This document shows positions 25,078 through 37,922 of a stretch of DNA of 64,000 nucleotides, one piece after another. The stretch's first letter is position 1. Each line of letters begins with the position of its first letter. The DNA is taken from contig VXBP01004148.1 in NCBI GenBank assembly GCA_013400115.1, positions 124,001-188,000 of the forward strand. Reading direction: 5' to 3'. The position numbers and the translations under genes are program-made. The notes below the pieces were generated by a model. It ran no database searches. It was not told the origin of the DNA and worked only from the letters and a program-made list of their open reading frames with translations. This stretch comes from Rhinopomastus cyanomelas (taxonomy: Eukaryota > Chordata > Aves > Bucerotiformes > Rhinopomastidae).

Positions 25078-25499
25078 TCTGGAGCTGCCAGGATGTACCT
25101 TTTCCAAATGTTTTACCAGTTTGTTAAGATTGTGTGCTTGTTCAGGGGTAAAATGCCAAAATACTGGATGGGACCACTGTTCCAGGTGCTGGCCCACGCT
25201 TTCCTATGCACTCTGCCAATCTTAACTATCCAGCCCCAGGGCAGCTGTTTTGTTCTTAAACAAATGTTCTGTAAGCTTAAGCAAGAGCTGAGATATATTC
25301 AGGAGACTTAACAATAACAGCCTGCTGAATGGGGCATCCCAAGGATGTTCGAAATTATGAAAACCTGAAAAGGAATCCTCCCCTGTCTTGCCCATCAGTT
25401 AGGTGAGGGTACTAATAAATGACAGTGCCACATACAAATACCAGCTTAACCTTGGAACCAGTGCTATAATCAGATAATAAGTCAACAATATCCAATATA
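25078..25499. other. intergenic DNA, nothing recognised
   Basis: No coding, RNA or repeat signal seen. Confidence 0.5.
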
Positions 25500-25669
25500 A
25501 CAGCATATCAGAGAGGGACCTGGCAGTGCTTGTTGACAACTGGCTGAACAGGAGCCAGAAGGGTGCCCAGGTGGCCTGGAAGGCAACAGCATCCTGGCTT
25601 CTATCAGCAGTAGTGTTGCCAGCAGGACTAGGCATGTAATTCTCCCACTGTACTGTGGGCCTCAACTCA
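25500..25669 (+). mobile_element. degenerate CR1 thumb fragment
   Basis: The plus strand translates to SERDLAVLVDNWLNRSQKGA followed by AWKATASWLLSAVV-like residues, a decayed version of the CR1 block that reads ERDLGVLVDSWLN-SQKCAQVAKKAN. It stops abruptly at the unclassified repeat at 25,670. Confidence 0.7.
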
Positions 25670-25772
25670 AGTACTGCAAAAAGATGCCCAAAAAAAAGCT
25701 GCAGGGCTGTCAGAGTCCCATTAGAAGGATTAGTGTCTTCCCCATCCATTTCATGCATACAGATATGCAAAA
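25670..25772 (-). repeat. unclassified ~100-bp repeat, arm 2 (inverted copy of 21,631)
   Basis: The reverse complement of this segment matches 21,631-21,733, including the A/T-rich core and the gcagctttttttt block. It lies exactly between a degenerate CR1 thumb fragment and a long CR1 copy. It may therefore be an independent element into or beside which CR1 inserted. Confidence 0.7.
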
Positions 25773-25789
25773 CTTCAGTTACCCATTTG

Positions 25790-28348
25790 AACAGGTTGAG
25801 ATTAATGACATGGTGGGACAGCTCGCATGAATGGAACGTAGTCATGGATGGCTATGTCCTTTTCAGGAGGGACTGGTCAGAAAGGTGAGATGGTAGAGTT
25901 GCTCTTTACGTGAAAAAGCAACTGGAATATGTTGAATTCTGTCCAGAGGTGGATGAAGAGAGATTGAGTGTTTGTGGGTGCGGATTAAGGGGCAGGCTGG
26001 CAAGGGTGACACTGTTGTGGGTGTCTTTTTCATGCCACCAGATCAGGACGAGGAAGTTGATGAGGTCTTCTACAGGCAGCTGACAGCAGTCTCACAGCTA
26101 TAGGCCCTGGTTCTCATGGGAGCCTTTTACTACCCTGATAGTTGCTGGAAATCCTAGTCAGCCAGTCAAGCACAGTCCAGGATGTTCCACCAGTGCATTG
26201 GTGACAACTTCATGAGGCAAATGTACTAGGAGAAGGGGCACTGCTGGATCTTGTACTCACCAGGGTACAGGGTACTGGTGGGTAAAGGGGCTCAAGATAG
26301 TTGATTAACATTCAAAGACCACTTCTTTGAAGCACAAGATCAGAGCATCACTACAGCTAGGAAGTCAAGGAAGGAAGCCAGAAGACCTGCATGGTTAAAC
26401 AGGGAGCTGCTGGGTAAATTCAAGAGGCAAAAGAAAGTCTGTAGGTCATGGAAGGAGGGAATGGCCACTTGGAATGATTAAAATCTCTAGTCAGAGGATG
26501 TAGGGATACAACTAGGAAAGCCAAGGCCTCCTTGGAATTAAACCTTGCAAGGGAAGTCAAAGGCAACAAAAAGGGCTTCTTCAAACACATTGCAGGTAAA
26601 ATTAAACCTAGAGGCAGTGTGGGCCCCCTGCTGAATGAGGTGGGTGCCCTGGAGACAGAGGATACAGAGAAAGCAGAGATACTGAACACCTTCTTTGCCT
26701 CTGTCTATACTTCTGAGGGCTGTCCTGGTATCAAGCCTCAGACTGCTGAGGACCCATAGGAAGTTAAGGCAAGAGAGGAGCTTGCCCTGGTTGAGGAGGA
26801 CTGGGTTAGGGATCAGTTGATCAAACTGGACGTACACAAATCCATGGGCCCTGATGGGATGCACCCACGTGTGCTAAGGCAGACGGCAGAAGTCATGGCT
26901 AGGCTGCTCTCCATCATCTTTGCTAAGTCATGGGGATCAGGAGAGGTGCCTGGGGACTGCAGGATAGCAAATGTCACTCCAATCCTCAAAAATGGAAAGA
27001 AGGAGGACCCAAGTAAATACAGATCAGCCTCACCTCCATCGCAGGAAAGGTGATGGAAAAAATTATCCTTGATGCTATCTCTAGGTAAATCAAGGACAGG
27101 AGGGTCATTAGTGACAGTCAGCATGGCTCACCAAAAGGAAGTAATGCTTGACCAACCCGATAGCCTTTTATGAGGACAAGAAACAGGTGGATAGATTATT
27201 GCAAAGCAGTGGATGTGGTCTATCTTGACTTGCGTAAAGCATTTGACACAGTCTCCCACAGCATCCTTGCAGCCAAAGTGAGGCAGTGTGGTCTGGATTT
27301 ACAGGTAGTGAGGTAGTGAACTGGCTACAGGGTAGAAGTCAGAGAGTAGTGGTCAATGGGACAGAGTCTAGTTGGAGGCCTGTATATAGTGGAGTCCCAA
27401 GGGTTGGATCTGGGACCAGCACTATTCACTCTATTCATTAATGACTTGAGTAAAGGGATTGGCATGCACTGTCAGCAAGTTTGCTGATGACACAAAGCTG
27501 GGAGGAGTGGCCGACACCCCTGCAGACTGTGCTGCCATTCAGTGGTTCTTGGACAAGCTGGAGAGCTGGGCAGGGAGAAATATAATGAAATATAACAAGG
27601 GTAAATGTAGAGTCTTGCATGTGGGCAAGAACAACCCCAGGTACCAGTATAGGCTGGGGACTGACCTGTTGGAGAGCAGTGTAGGAGAAAGGGTCCTGGT
27701 GGTCCTGGTGGCCAGCAGGATGACCATGAGCTGGCAATGTGCCCTTGAGGCCAAGAAGGCCAACAGCATCCGGGGGTGGATGAGAAGGGGGGTCGTTAGA
27801 AGACGGAGAGAGGTTCTCCTCCCCCTCTACTCTACCCTGGTGAGACCACATGTGTAGTATTGTGTCCAGTTCTGGGCCCCTCCATTCAAGAAGGACAGAG
27901 AACTGCTGGAGAGAGTCCAGTGCTGTACAATGATAATTATGAAGGCAGTACAACATGTCCCTTATGAGCAGAGGCTGAGGGAGCTGGGTCTCTTTAGCTT
28001 GGAGAAGACTGATGGATGACTCCATTAATATTGATAAATGTATGAGGGATGAGTGTCAGTAGGATGGAGCCATACTCTTCTGAAAGTCATCTAGTAATAT
28101 GATGAGGGGCAATGGGTGTAAGCTGTAACATAGGAGGATCCATATAAATATCAGAAGGAACTTCTTCACAGCGAGTGTGACAGAGCATTGGAAGGGGCTG
28201 CCCAGCGAGGCTATGGAATCTCCATCTCTGGAGATGCTTAAAACACACCTGGATATGTTCCTGTGCGACTTGGTGTAGGTGATCCTGCTGTGGCAGTGGG
28301 GACTAGATGATCTTTCGAGGTCCCTTCCAATCCCTAAGAATTCTATGT
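25790..28348 (+). mobile_element. long CR1 LINE: most of ORF2 plus 3' UTR, decayed
   Basis: ORF2 starts within the endonuclease (TWWDSSHEWNVVMDGY near 25,797). It continues through the RT start (LDVHKSMGPDGMHPRVLR at 26,817), motif A (YLDLRKAFDTVSH at 27,221), the GVPQG region (one-base frameshift near 27,395) and the catalytic FADD box (27,480-27,491, intact), then the thumb. The endonuclease motif usually reading GDFN is GAFY at about 26,118, and the segment that should carry SDHE is deleted. Several stops and frameshifts mean no functional protein. It ends with the usual 3' UTR and attctatg. It is the most complete CR1 in the window and a useful reference for the others. Confidence 0.93.
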
Positions 28349-29480
28349 TCCCAGAGTCATGGTCTGATGCTGTGAGGGTGAGAACTTCTTAAGAGTCAGA
28401 AAGTGGCTGTCAGAGTTTGTGTAGGGGTGAGGGATGGAAGGTTCTTAGAGCAGGGAGTTGCGCTAACCTTTCCAGTTTTCCAAGCCTACACTCAGTTTTA
28501 GAGCCCAATGCTGGCAAAGGAATGAAACACTGAATGATTATGCACATCTACCACCCCTATCCCTTGTAGGAGAAAGAGATGAGTCACTGTTTGGGTCTGC
28601 AAAAGGATTTCAGGAGTAGTATTACATTTTACAGACAGCTTTTTGACAGAGGGACAAAACTACAGGTTGTATCTTGAAGGCTGTTGACAGAAGAAAATGA
28701 GGAGATGGCACATGAGAACAGGTCAGTGCTGAACAAGGTGAAAATAGTACAGAGGCAGAAGACATAGCAATGAAGAAAAGAGCAGCAGGAGGATAGGAAA
28801 AGGGGAGGTATCATGAACTCTAGGGCAGCAATACAAAACGTGAAAGTCTTCTGAGCAGGGATCCTCCAGTTCTTACTGCTGCAATTAGCCTCCTGAGGCT
28901 GGCCAGTGGTGCTGTGACTGTGAGCTGGGTTTACTTATTCCTTTATTAACAACCTCCCAGCAGGGACAGGAGGAGTTTAAGGAGGCTGAAGGAAAGGCTG
29001 GCACAGTGTCTTTGTCTGTAATAGCATCTATTTCCAAAATGATCAGACAGTTTCTCTTTAAGGCATCAAAATGGCATCTGGGACAAGATGCTTTGTCTTC
29101 CTGTGCTATTACCCATAGCAAGGCTAGCCTAAGGCCACCTCAGTGTCCACATCAAGGTAGGCCAATTTCTAACCAGTCCTCCAAGGAAGAAAGGATTTTT
29201 CTTCCCTTATTTTGAAGAAAAGCTCAAAAACTCCATCCAGGAATTTCTATTGGATTTCAAAATTAATTCTGTCTCTGTGGCTCTGAGGTGAGAGCTGACA
29301 GTGCTCATTAGTACTGTTGTTTTCCGCAATAAGCAGAGGAGCCTCCTTAATGTGAGCTCGTTCATTTGTGTGATCAGGAGGTGATCCAAGTCCTCCGCAC
29401 AGTACAACTGGGTTAGGTGTTGATAGCCATTACTCAGTTTCAGCAGTGGCTCCCTGCATTTCTGAAGTAGGCATAGATAG
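28349..29480. other. intergenic DNA, nothing recognised
   Basis: No coding, RNA or repeat signal seen. Confidence 0.5.
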
Positions 29481-29870
29481 TCACAGATTCATAGAATCAC
29501 CTGAGTTAGAAGGGTCCTCCAAAGGTCATTCAGTCCAACACCCCTGCAGTGAGCAAGGACAACCTGAACTAGATCAGATTACCCAGAGCCTTGTCCAGCC
29601 TCACCTCGAAGATCTCCAGGGATGGGGCCTCAACTCCCTCCCTGGACAACCTGTTGCAGTGTTTCAATCCCCCTCCTGCTAAAGAACTTCTTCCTAACAG
29701 CCCATTTCAATCTGCCCTTCTCTAATGTGAAAACATGGCTCCTCATCCTGCCACTCCAGGCCTCTGCGAACAGTCCCTTTCCAGCCTTCTTGTAGCCCCT
29801 TCAGGGACTGAAGGTCACTATCAGGTCTCCCCGGAGCCTACTCTTCTCTCTGCTTTGGTCCCCAAGGGAA
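29481..29870 (-). mobile_element. CR1 LINE 3' fragment, another subfamily
   Basis: Antisense CR1 with tail cacagattcatagaatcacc, then gttagaagggtcctccaaag. It includes the gatctccagggatggggcc and cctcctgctaaagaacttc blocks characteristic of a separate CR1 subfamily. Confidence 0.9.
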
Positions 29871-30609
29871 GGCCACACTGTACCCCTCTCTCTTCCACCC
29901 CAGCATTTCCTGGCCATGCTGAGAAGGATGCTGCTCAAACCAGGGTCTTTCACCTGGCCCTTGGCTGTGCAAAAAGTGCAAGGAAGCCTGCACTGCATAT
30001 CCATCAAGAGGAGCATCCTTGGTTAAAGACAAGCAGGCTGCACTGCTATGTCAGGAAGGTAACTGCTGAAATCAAAGACCACATGAGCAGGTGGTTGGGG
30101 TGGTGCACACATTTGAAGGCACAATCATGTGGTCTGCAGAGCCCAGTACTGAGGTGAAGCTCATATTTACTGCAGCACAGTGTATCTGCACAACATCTGT
30201 GAGAAGATGAGGAGAGTTCTCCAGCAGGGGCAGCCAGTAAATGCAGTTACCTGCTGTGGCTGGACTCAAAGGGTGACCTGTGTCTCATGATCAACGCCTT
30301 TCTGGTGGGGACATGTAATGCCGTCCTCTCAAAGGACACGGGATGACATTATCCTGAATTTTATACTTACAGAAGAGTTTGGTGTTTCATTCCAAGCTTT
30401 GGATACAACCTGTTTTTCCTGTATACATACACACAGATTGGCTGTCTGAGAAAACTCATTTAGGTAGCCACAGAAAATTTTTAAAATAGCAGATGTGATA
30501 CGAAACATCTTCACAACTGCCAGGGAGCAGGATGTGTCACCAAGAATGAAATGGAAATGGGCATCTGGTAAGAAGCTTTGTGAACAGTACCTTCCCCCAG
30601 ACACTGTCA
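29871..30609. other. intergenic DNA, nothing recognised
   Basis: No gene or repeat recognised. Confidence 0.5.
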
Positions 30610-30668
30610 CACAGAATCACAGAACACTAGGGATTGGAAGGGACTTTGAAAGATCACCTCGTGTAACA
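30610..30668 (-). mobile_element. short CR1 3' tail
   Basis: Only the terminal ~58 bp of CR1 remain: cacacagaatcacagaac, then gggattggaagggacttt and gaaagatcacct. Confidence 0.85.
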
Positions 30669-31969
30669 GAGGTCAGTATTTCAGTTCACTCAGCATGACT
30701 ACTTCTAACTGCTGAGCCTGTTCAAAGGGTATTTTCTATCCTTGTTACCAGCGGCATCAGTGCTGTTGTAATGGTTTTTAATGGTTTCATTATTAAACAA
30801 ATCTAGGGAAAAAAGCAAGGGGAGTTAGCTTGAAATGTTACAGCAATCAGAGGTAGGGCCCATTCCCACAGCTGTTCTGAAAGGGGGAACCCTGCGAGGA
30901 TGGTGTTTCCCTGCAGACCACTACACAAGAGAGTAGGTAACTTCCTTTGGGTTTGTGATAGAAAACTCTCCACTTATACAGAGAAGCAATTTCATCACCT
31001 GTTGACTGATCATCATATGAATGAGGAGAGCAAGCTGGCAGCTGTTGGACATTTATCCTACTGATGAATATCACAGCATGCAGCAGGTCTCTCCTCTGTG
31101 TAATAGTAGGAGCATCCAGTCAGGAATAACTGGGGTGAGGCCCCAGCTGGTGCTGAACTGAGAAATCTGAAGATGGTTAAAAAATGCTCTCTTGTCCTGC
31201 TTTCTGCATTATCCTCAAACAGCAGGCCGTGAGCAAATTACCTCTGGAGATTAGTATTTCTCTCTATAGCCTCATTTAGTAGAGCCCCAGAACTTTTAAC
31301 CTGGACGATGTTACACCACTAGTATTGGCTCCCCTGTCTAACACCGCACTGATCTATGAGAAATAAATTTACCTTTGTGGACCATTTCCTTCTCCAAGCT
31401 AACAAATAGGGCAATAGCTATCCCTGCAGCTACAGATCCAGCTTTTGTGCTGCTTTTTTTTCTAAGCTCGATCCTGAGCAGCCTGTAAAACACAATTAAG
31501 CTCCATTTAATTGCACAATCTTTCTTAACATCTGGACCTGCTTTTTTGATCCTTCTGTTGCCAAGGTCTCCCCCAAGGTACTCTGTGCTTTTTTGTTTTT
31601 TACCCCATGTCAACTTTTGACCATGCGCTTTGTCACCCACCTTGTTGTGGGACAACCGCATAGCCCCACTTGCTTTGCCTTGTAAAGCAGGTAGTGAGAC
31701 AGCCATGAATCTGCCTTGATGCAGGATGTCTATCCGCCTAAGTGTTTCATTTGCCAGCCTCCCTTGGTTGTTTTCATGCCCATGTCAGTGGGTCTTCCCA
31801 AACCACATTCTTTCCCCTTCTTTCCCCAGTCAACACCCTTTCAGGTACCTTTTCAGGCTGTTGAAAAGAGCTGAGTTTTGAAGAAGTGGAGTGCATTGTG
31901 ACATGGTGGTTTTTAGCTTCTAGTAGACTGGAGGAAAGGGAGAGCCAGTAGAGAGGCTGTAAAAGACAG
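30669..31969. other. intergenic DNA, nothing recognised
   Basis: A 122-codon minus-strand open frame (31,338-31,706) matches no family I recognise and has no gene context. It is taken as chance. Confidence 0.5.
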
Positions 31970-32531
31970 GTTCAGGAGAGAGGTTCTTCTCCCCCTCTAC
32001 TCTGCCCTGGTGAGACCACTTCCGGAGTGTTGTGTTCACTTCTGGGCCCCTCAGTTCAAGAGGGATGTGGAGCTGCTGGAGAGAGTCCAGCGTAGAGCAA
32101 CAAGTATGATGAAGGAAGTGGATCACCTCCTTTATAAGCAGAGGCTGAGGGAGCTGGGTCTCTTTAGCTTGGAGGAGACTGAGGGGTGACCTTATTAATG
32201 TCTATAAATACTTGAAGGGTGGGTGTCAGGAGGATGGAGCCAGGCTCTTCTCAATGTCATCTAGTGGTAGGACAAGGGGAAATGGCTGTAAGCTGGAACA
32301 TAGGAAGTTTAACATAAATATCAGAGGTAACTTGTTCTCAGTGAAGGTGATAGAGCACTGGAACAGTCTGCCCAGGGGGATTGTGGAGTCTCCTTCTCTG
32401 GAGAGGTTTAAGACCCCCTTGGATGTGTTCCTGTGTGGCTTGGTGTGGGTGATTCTGCTGTGTCAGGGGGCTTGGACTAGATGATTATTCAAGATCCCTT
32501 CCAATCCCTAATCTATGATTCTGTGATACTG
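31970..32531 (+). mobile_element. CR1 LINE 3' fragment with tail
   Basis: Begins in the thumb at REVLLPLYSALVRP and runs to the 3' UTR and attctgtgat tail. Frames are broken by stops and a frameshift near 32,185. It is followed without spacer by a different CR1. Confidence 0.92.
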
Positions 32532-32932
32532 TGAGGAGTAGCTGAGGGAGATGGGGTTGTTTAGGCTGGAGAAAAGAGGCTGATGGGAGACCTTACTGCT
32601 GTCTGCAACTACCTGAAAGAAGGTTGGACTGAGGAGGTGGACAACCTCTTCTCCCTGGTGGCAAGTGACAGGGCCAGAGGAAATAGCTGTAAACTGCACC
32701 AGGGGAGGTTAAGGCTGGATGTTGGGAAGAATTCCTTCACTAAAGGTTATCAAACCTTGGAACAGGCTGCTTGGGGCAGTGGCAGAGTTGTTATCTTTTG
32801 AGGTATTAAAAAAGCAGATGGACATAATGCTGAAAGACGTGGTTTAGGGGTGACCTGGAAGTGCTGCATAGAAGGTTGGACTTCAAGATCCTAAATGTCT
32901 CTTCCAACCAGAGATGCTTTGATTCTATGACG
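32532..32932 (+). mobile_element. CR1 LINE 3' fragment of an older subfamily
   Basis: Plus-strand translation gives MGDLTAVCNYLKEGWTEEVD, NLFSLVASDRARGNSCKL and LRLDVGKNSFTKGYQTLEQA, the end of a divergent CR1 ORF2. It ends with cttccaaccagagatgc and gattctatgac. It is head-to-tail with the preceding CR1. Confidence 0.88.
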
Positions 32933-35687
32933 CACTTGCCTCTGTGAGTTCCAGAAACTTCACTGTCTAAGGAGTAGGTGACAAATCTGAGCACCACAGC
33001 TCCAAGATTCCTGCTATTAGTGCTACTATGCATTCATTTGCACAGATCATTGGATCTTTGTATGCCTTGGTTTGCAAGGTTTGTAATGGTCTTGCTACTG
33101 CAGAGGTATCACCCATTAATAGCTGTACAGTGCTTTGAGACTGCTACATGAAACATACTGCATGAAAGCTCAAAATTGCTAAAGACTTCAGACTTCCCGT
33201 TGCTTTTCTGAATGACTTATTGTAATTGCAGTGAGTTAAGCAGCTGTAAACATGCGGTTGTGCGTTGAACAAAGGATTTTGTTCCTGGGTTTCCATCTAG
33301 GTTGTAAGTTGATCAATGCTGTGTCTGCTGATCCTCCCTAGGTTTCTCTCCTGCAATCCATTCCAGCAGTGATGAAATCACCTCTTGAATTTAGTAATGT
33401 CAAGCTTGTCGATATTTTAAGATTCAAACTTAATTATGTTCTCTTGAGCTTTGCCTTTGGCTTGTGAAAGCAGAAACTTTATTATTTGCGAAGTCGGCTG
33501 GGATGCCTTGCTGTGGCAGGTGCTGTAGAGGTTTAGTGCTGCATTGCTTTAAAGTCCATTAAGAAAGATTTTTATGGGGCTGTCAGTACACTGCAGGTTA
33601 AAACCAGAAAAATAAAGGCACCCCAACAAATGCTGCTGTCACATTCAGATAGCTGCAGAGAGAGAACTCCCCTTGCCTTGTTATCAGTTCACGTCTGGGT
33701 TCAAAGGAAAGGTTGGTTGGCTTCCTGCATAAACTCTGAGAAAAAAGAAATCAATGCGGAAAAGCTTAGATGAGAGCCAGAAGAATTTCTGTACTGAATC
33801 CAGAGTACCGAAATCCTTCCCAATTTCTATATTCTGCTCCCTACAGGCTCTTTATATTCCAGCAAGAACTAAGTTTTACTGTTATGACTCCAGTACCACT
33901 GCGGGGTTGCAGAGGATGTGAGCAAATGGACAGGTTTTATTTGGTCATTTACAAACACACATCCGCCCTGCTATAGAAGTACTGTTTGAAAGGCAAGGGG
34001 GTAAAAGGTGAGAGGAGAAGTAATCAAAGACTTGCAGAAGGGTTGGAAACAAAACAGAGAAATAAGGCATCCGATTTTAAGTTGATGGAGATTGACAGCA
34101 GGAAATCTCCTTGATACCTACTACAGCAACTGCTTCATGTGTTGGAAAGGAGAGGGGAAAGTGAGGTGTGTGAGGTAGGTGTGATGCTGCCATTGAGTCT
34201 CCTCACTGTCTAGGGGAGATGAAGTTAAGACAGAGGGAACCTGTGGGAGGAGATGTCATCACTGTGGTCCTTCCCACTCACAGGTCAGTGCCTCCAGAAA
34301 GTGTGGTGGAGAACACCCAGGTACCTCACCCAGTTTTGTGGGAGCTGTAAAGCCTCAGAAAGGGAACTGAGGTGCCCCAAGGAAGAGCACAGTGGATTCT
34401 TTAGCTTGGGATATAACACAGAGTTCAAACATGCAAGTAATGTCATTCTACCTAGAGTATGGGGCAAACCAGTCTGCAGGCATGGTAATGCCCTTGTTTA
34501 AGTCAGTGCTGCAGTCTTCTTGCCCTGCTCTGGTTTCTTTGTTCTGGAAAGGGTACTGAATAAGGATCTCAGATACCAGAGTCAGAAATTGCAATATTAC
34601 ATGGGCATGCTGTTCAGAGGGTGAAGGTGTGGAAATGCTGGAGGCTGAGGTCGTTCACTGGAACTGTAAAATTTGAATAGTTGAAAGAAAGAAAAGCAGG
34701 TGTTCCTATTCACCCTTCCAAATTACAAGGACAAGGGGACATTCCATGGAAATAGAAGGCAACAAATATCACACTGTGAAAAGGAAATAAACTCTATACA
34801 ATGCCTAATTAGCTTATTCCCATAAGATAGCGTTATGCCTAATAGATCAGTAGGATTTAAAAGAGGGATTAGACAGTTATATGGATAATGTAATTGGTAA
34901 TGTTCTCATTAAATAGAACACATATTTTCTTTGGTTATGAACAGATGTAAACTCCCTTGCTCCAGGGCCTAGGCTAGTCGCTAACTGATAAGAATTAAAA
35001 AGAAACTCACACTGTTGGCAAGTAATTCCTTCCTTGTCCTCTGCTCTGTTCCCTCTAGTTAATCTGAAGTATTTCAGCAGGCACTATCACAGCAGTGTTA
35101 TTAAACTCTTTTGTCCATTTGCTTGGAACGGCAGGGCAATTTAATTTTTTCATAATCAGACATCTCACTGCAACAGATCACAAAAACCCCACCAGTCTGA
35201 AACAAAACCCCTTTTTGCTTTTGCTAGCTGGATGAAGAGTCTGACCCATAATGCCCACCTCATAGGCACCACCAACTCAGCACCAGCAAACCTCACTTGG
35301 CTGCCCTAACAGCAGGACCTTCAAACTTTCCTCCAGGGCTTCCATGAGATCAATTAGAGAGGCGGCAGGACACTAAAGACATCATACCTGCAATTTTTGA
35401 GAGGATGTGCTCCTCCCACACATGGGATTTTTTCATGGATGTGGATGCTGCAGGCAAGCTGGGATAAAACACTTTCGGATGAAGATGAAACAACCACAAT
35501 AAGAAGTGATACCACAATATCATGGAGTTTGAGGTTCTGTGATTCTGTTTACCTGAAATGTAAGACATTTAAGTAAAATAAGATTAGCTGGGCAAGATAT
35601 GGTTGCACAAGGGTGAGGAATGTCAAAGCAATGTAACTAACATTAGAGATAAGTGAGTAGCTCGAGCAGTTGGAACAGAGAGATCAG
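32933..35687. other. intergenic DNA, nothing recognised
   Basis: About 2.75 kb of unique-looking, mostly AT-rich sequence. No gene, RNA or repeat recognised. Confidence 0.5.
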
Positions 35688-35945
35688 AGAACCATAGAAC
35701 ATTAGGGTTTGGAAGGGACCTCTAGAGATCATCTAGTCCAACACCCCTGCCAGAGCAGGATCACCTAGATCAGGTCACACAGAGCTGTGTCTAGGTGAGT
35801 TTTGAAAGTCTCCAGATTAGGAGACTCCACACCCTCTGTCGGCAGCCCATGCCACACTCACAGTAAAGAAGTTTTTCCTTATGTTTATGTGGAACCTCCT
35901 CTGCTTCAGCCTGTATCCACTACTCCTTGTCCTATCATAGCCTAA
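35688..35945 (-). mobile_element. CR1 LINE 3' fragment
   Basis: Antisense CR1 end (accatagaacattagggttt and ggaagggacctctagagatc) running into the ORF2 C-terminus, which translates as RLKQRRFHINIRKNFFTVSV on the minus strand. Confidence 0.92.
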
Positions 35946-37167
35946 GGCCTGGCATGAAAGTACAAAGATTACTGTACAAGGAGAAGAGGTCTGAGAATTC
36001 AGCTCTGAAACCACCAGCCAAGGTCTCTACAATCACCAAAGACTCTTGCTGAAGACCCCCATGGACTTAATGAGCATGCAAGATGTTAACACAGATGCTA
36101 ATCAGTTCTGGAAACAGACTGACTACGTATTACCTTTCCAGGAAGTGCTATGCGCATTGTGTACTTTATGGGAATACAAGCTCTGTTCAGCACTGCTGAA
36201 GTCACTGCATGTGCAGAGGAATTATTCTCCGTGTAGTCTGGTGCCAGTAAAGTCTGCCTGTCTGCTGAAACTTGAGCAGAAGTGTTAGATGGTTTCTATT
36301 TTGTTGGGTTTTACAGTAACAGAAGGAAAAATGACTTCAAAACTCTTCCTTTGACTTCCAGACAAGAAATGAAAGATGCTGCTAGTAGCCTAGCCTTTGC
36401 ATTTAAAGGCTTCAGAAGCCTTTACTAACCTGGCTAAAATTGAATCATCTTGCATTCTGACTGCTGAAACATCCTTCTCTTTGGTCTTGCTGGGTGTAAT
36501 TTCAGTCCATGCACATCCCTGCAAAATACAGCTGAAATGATGATCCTCCTCATCCATGAGTTCTAACATTTTACACATATTTTGCTCCTCTCCACTACAT
36601 TCCTCTCTTTATTCCATCAAACATGGGCCATTTATCTTTCCTGTCAAGGCCCTGCCCATCCTGCAAAGAGCTCTCCTTTGCTATGACAATGTAATTTCCC
36701 TTCTAATTATTCTCCCAGTCTCTGTTCCAATATTTCTATAGAAACACTTCTGTGCTTTCTTTGCCCTGCTGCTATTAGGAGGAAACTTGGTAAAGGGCAG
36801 AGAAAGACCTTTATTATCTTTCCAAATCTGTTGAAAACCCTTCTTTGCTGTGCTGTCTGTGAAGAATGTGGCTGTGGTTTGGACACTCCCAGGTGCATGG
36901 ACAAACAGGAGTCCATTCATCCTGTCTGCTGCCCTGTTGGCCTGGAGGCATGCACTGCTTCATAGACACTCAGGTCTGGAAGGGACGGACACTCTTCTGG
37001 TTCTGTAAAGTGTCTTTAAAAAAGCTTCTCCACCACTGACTGTGACTTTTAGGAGCCACTACAAAACAAACACTGACATTGTGTTTTCCTGAGGCAAAGG
37101 ACTTGGGATGTTGGGGATGAGAAGCTGACCATCAGCAGACAACATGCGCTTGCAGCAAAGAAGGCCA
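35946..37167. other. intergenic DNA, nothing recognised
   Basis: No gene or clear repeat recognised. Confidence 0.5.
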
Positions 37168-37805
37168 ACAGAATCACAGAATATTAGGAAATGGAAGTGA
37201 CCTTGAAAGATCGTCTAGTCCAGTCCATCCCACCAGAACAGGATGCTCAGGAACATATCCAGGAAGGTTTTAAATGTCTCCAGAGAAGGAGATTCCACAA
37301 CCTCCTTGGCAGCCCTCTGTCACCCTCACTGTCAAGAAGTTCTTTCTCAAATTGATGTGGAACCTACTATGTTCCAGCTTACACTCACTGCCCCTTGTCC
37401 TGTAATTAGATAACACTAAGAAGAGCCTGGCTCCATCCTCCTCACACCTACCCCTCCCATATTTATAGACATTAATGAGATCACCCCTCAGTCTCCTTTT
37501 CTCCAAGCCAAAGAGACCCAGCTCCCTCAGCCTGTCCTCATAAGGGACGTGTTCTACTCTGTTCACCATCTTCGTGGCTCTGTGCTGGACTCTATGCAGC
37601 AGCTCTGTGTCCTTCTTGAACTGAGGGGCCCAGAACTGGACACAATATTCCAGATGTGGTCTCAACAGGGTAGAGTAGAGGTGGAGGAGAACCTCTCCCG
37701 ATCTGCTAACCACCCCACTCCTGATACACCCCAGGATGCCGTTGGCGTCCTTGGTAACAAGGGCACATTGCTTATGGTCATCCTTCTGTGCACCAGGATC
37801 CCCAG
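37168..37805 (-). mobile_element. CR1 LINE 3' fragment with long open frame
   Basis: The minus strand keeps an open frame of about 147 codons (37,713-37,270) through the CR1 thumb: PHLEYCVQFWAPQFKKDTEL, RATKMVNRVEHVPYEDRLRE, LRGDLINVYKY, INLRKNFLTVRVTE. The end of the frame is shifted. The tail aacagaatcacagaatatt is present, and the element is one of the less decayed copies. Confidence 0.93.
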
Positions 37806-37922
37806 GTGAAACAGGCTGTTAGGAAGAAGTTTTTAGCAGGAGGTGGCTTGAACACTGGGACAGGTTGCCCAGGGAGGTGTTTGAGGCCCCATCTCTGGAG
37901 ATCTCCAGTCCAAGGTGGTGTC
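37806..37922 (+). mobile_element. short sense CR1 fragment of another subfamily
   Basis: The segment gaaacaggctgttaggaag to ctctggagatctccagtcc matches the end of a different CR1 ORF2 (KQAVRKKFLAGG, then TGCPGRCLRPHLWRS in shifted frame). It abuts the antisense CR1 and lacks a 3' tail. Confidence 0.75.

Noticed and set aside
31338..31706. 122-codon minus-strand frame rich in lysine
   Set aside because: No recognisable domain, no splice or promoter context, and no poly(A) trace of a processed pseudogene.
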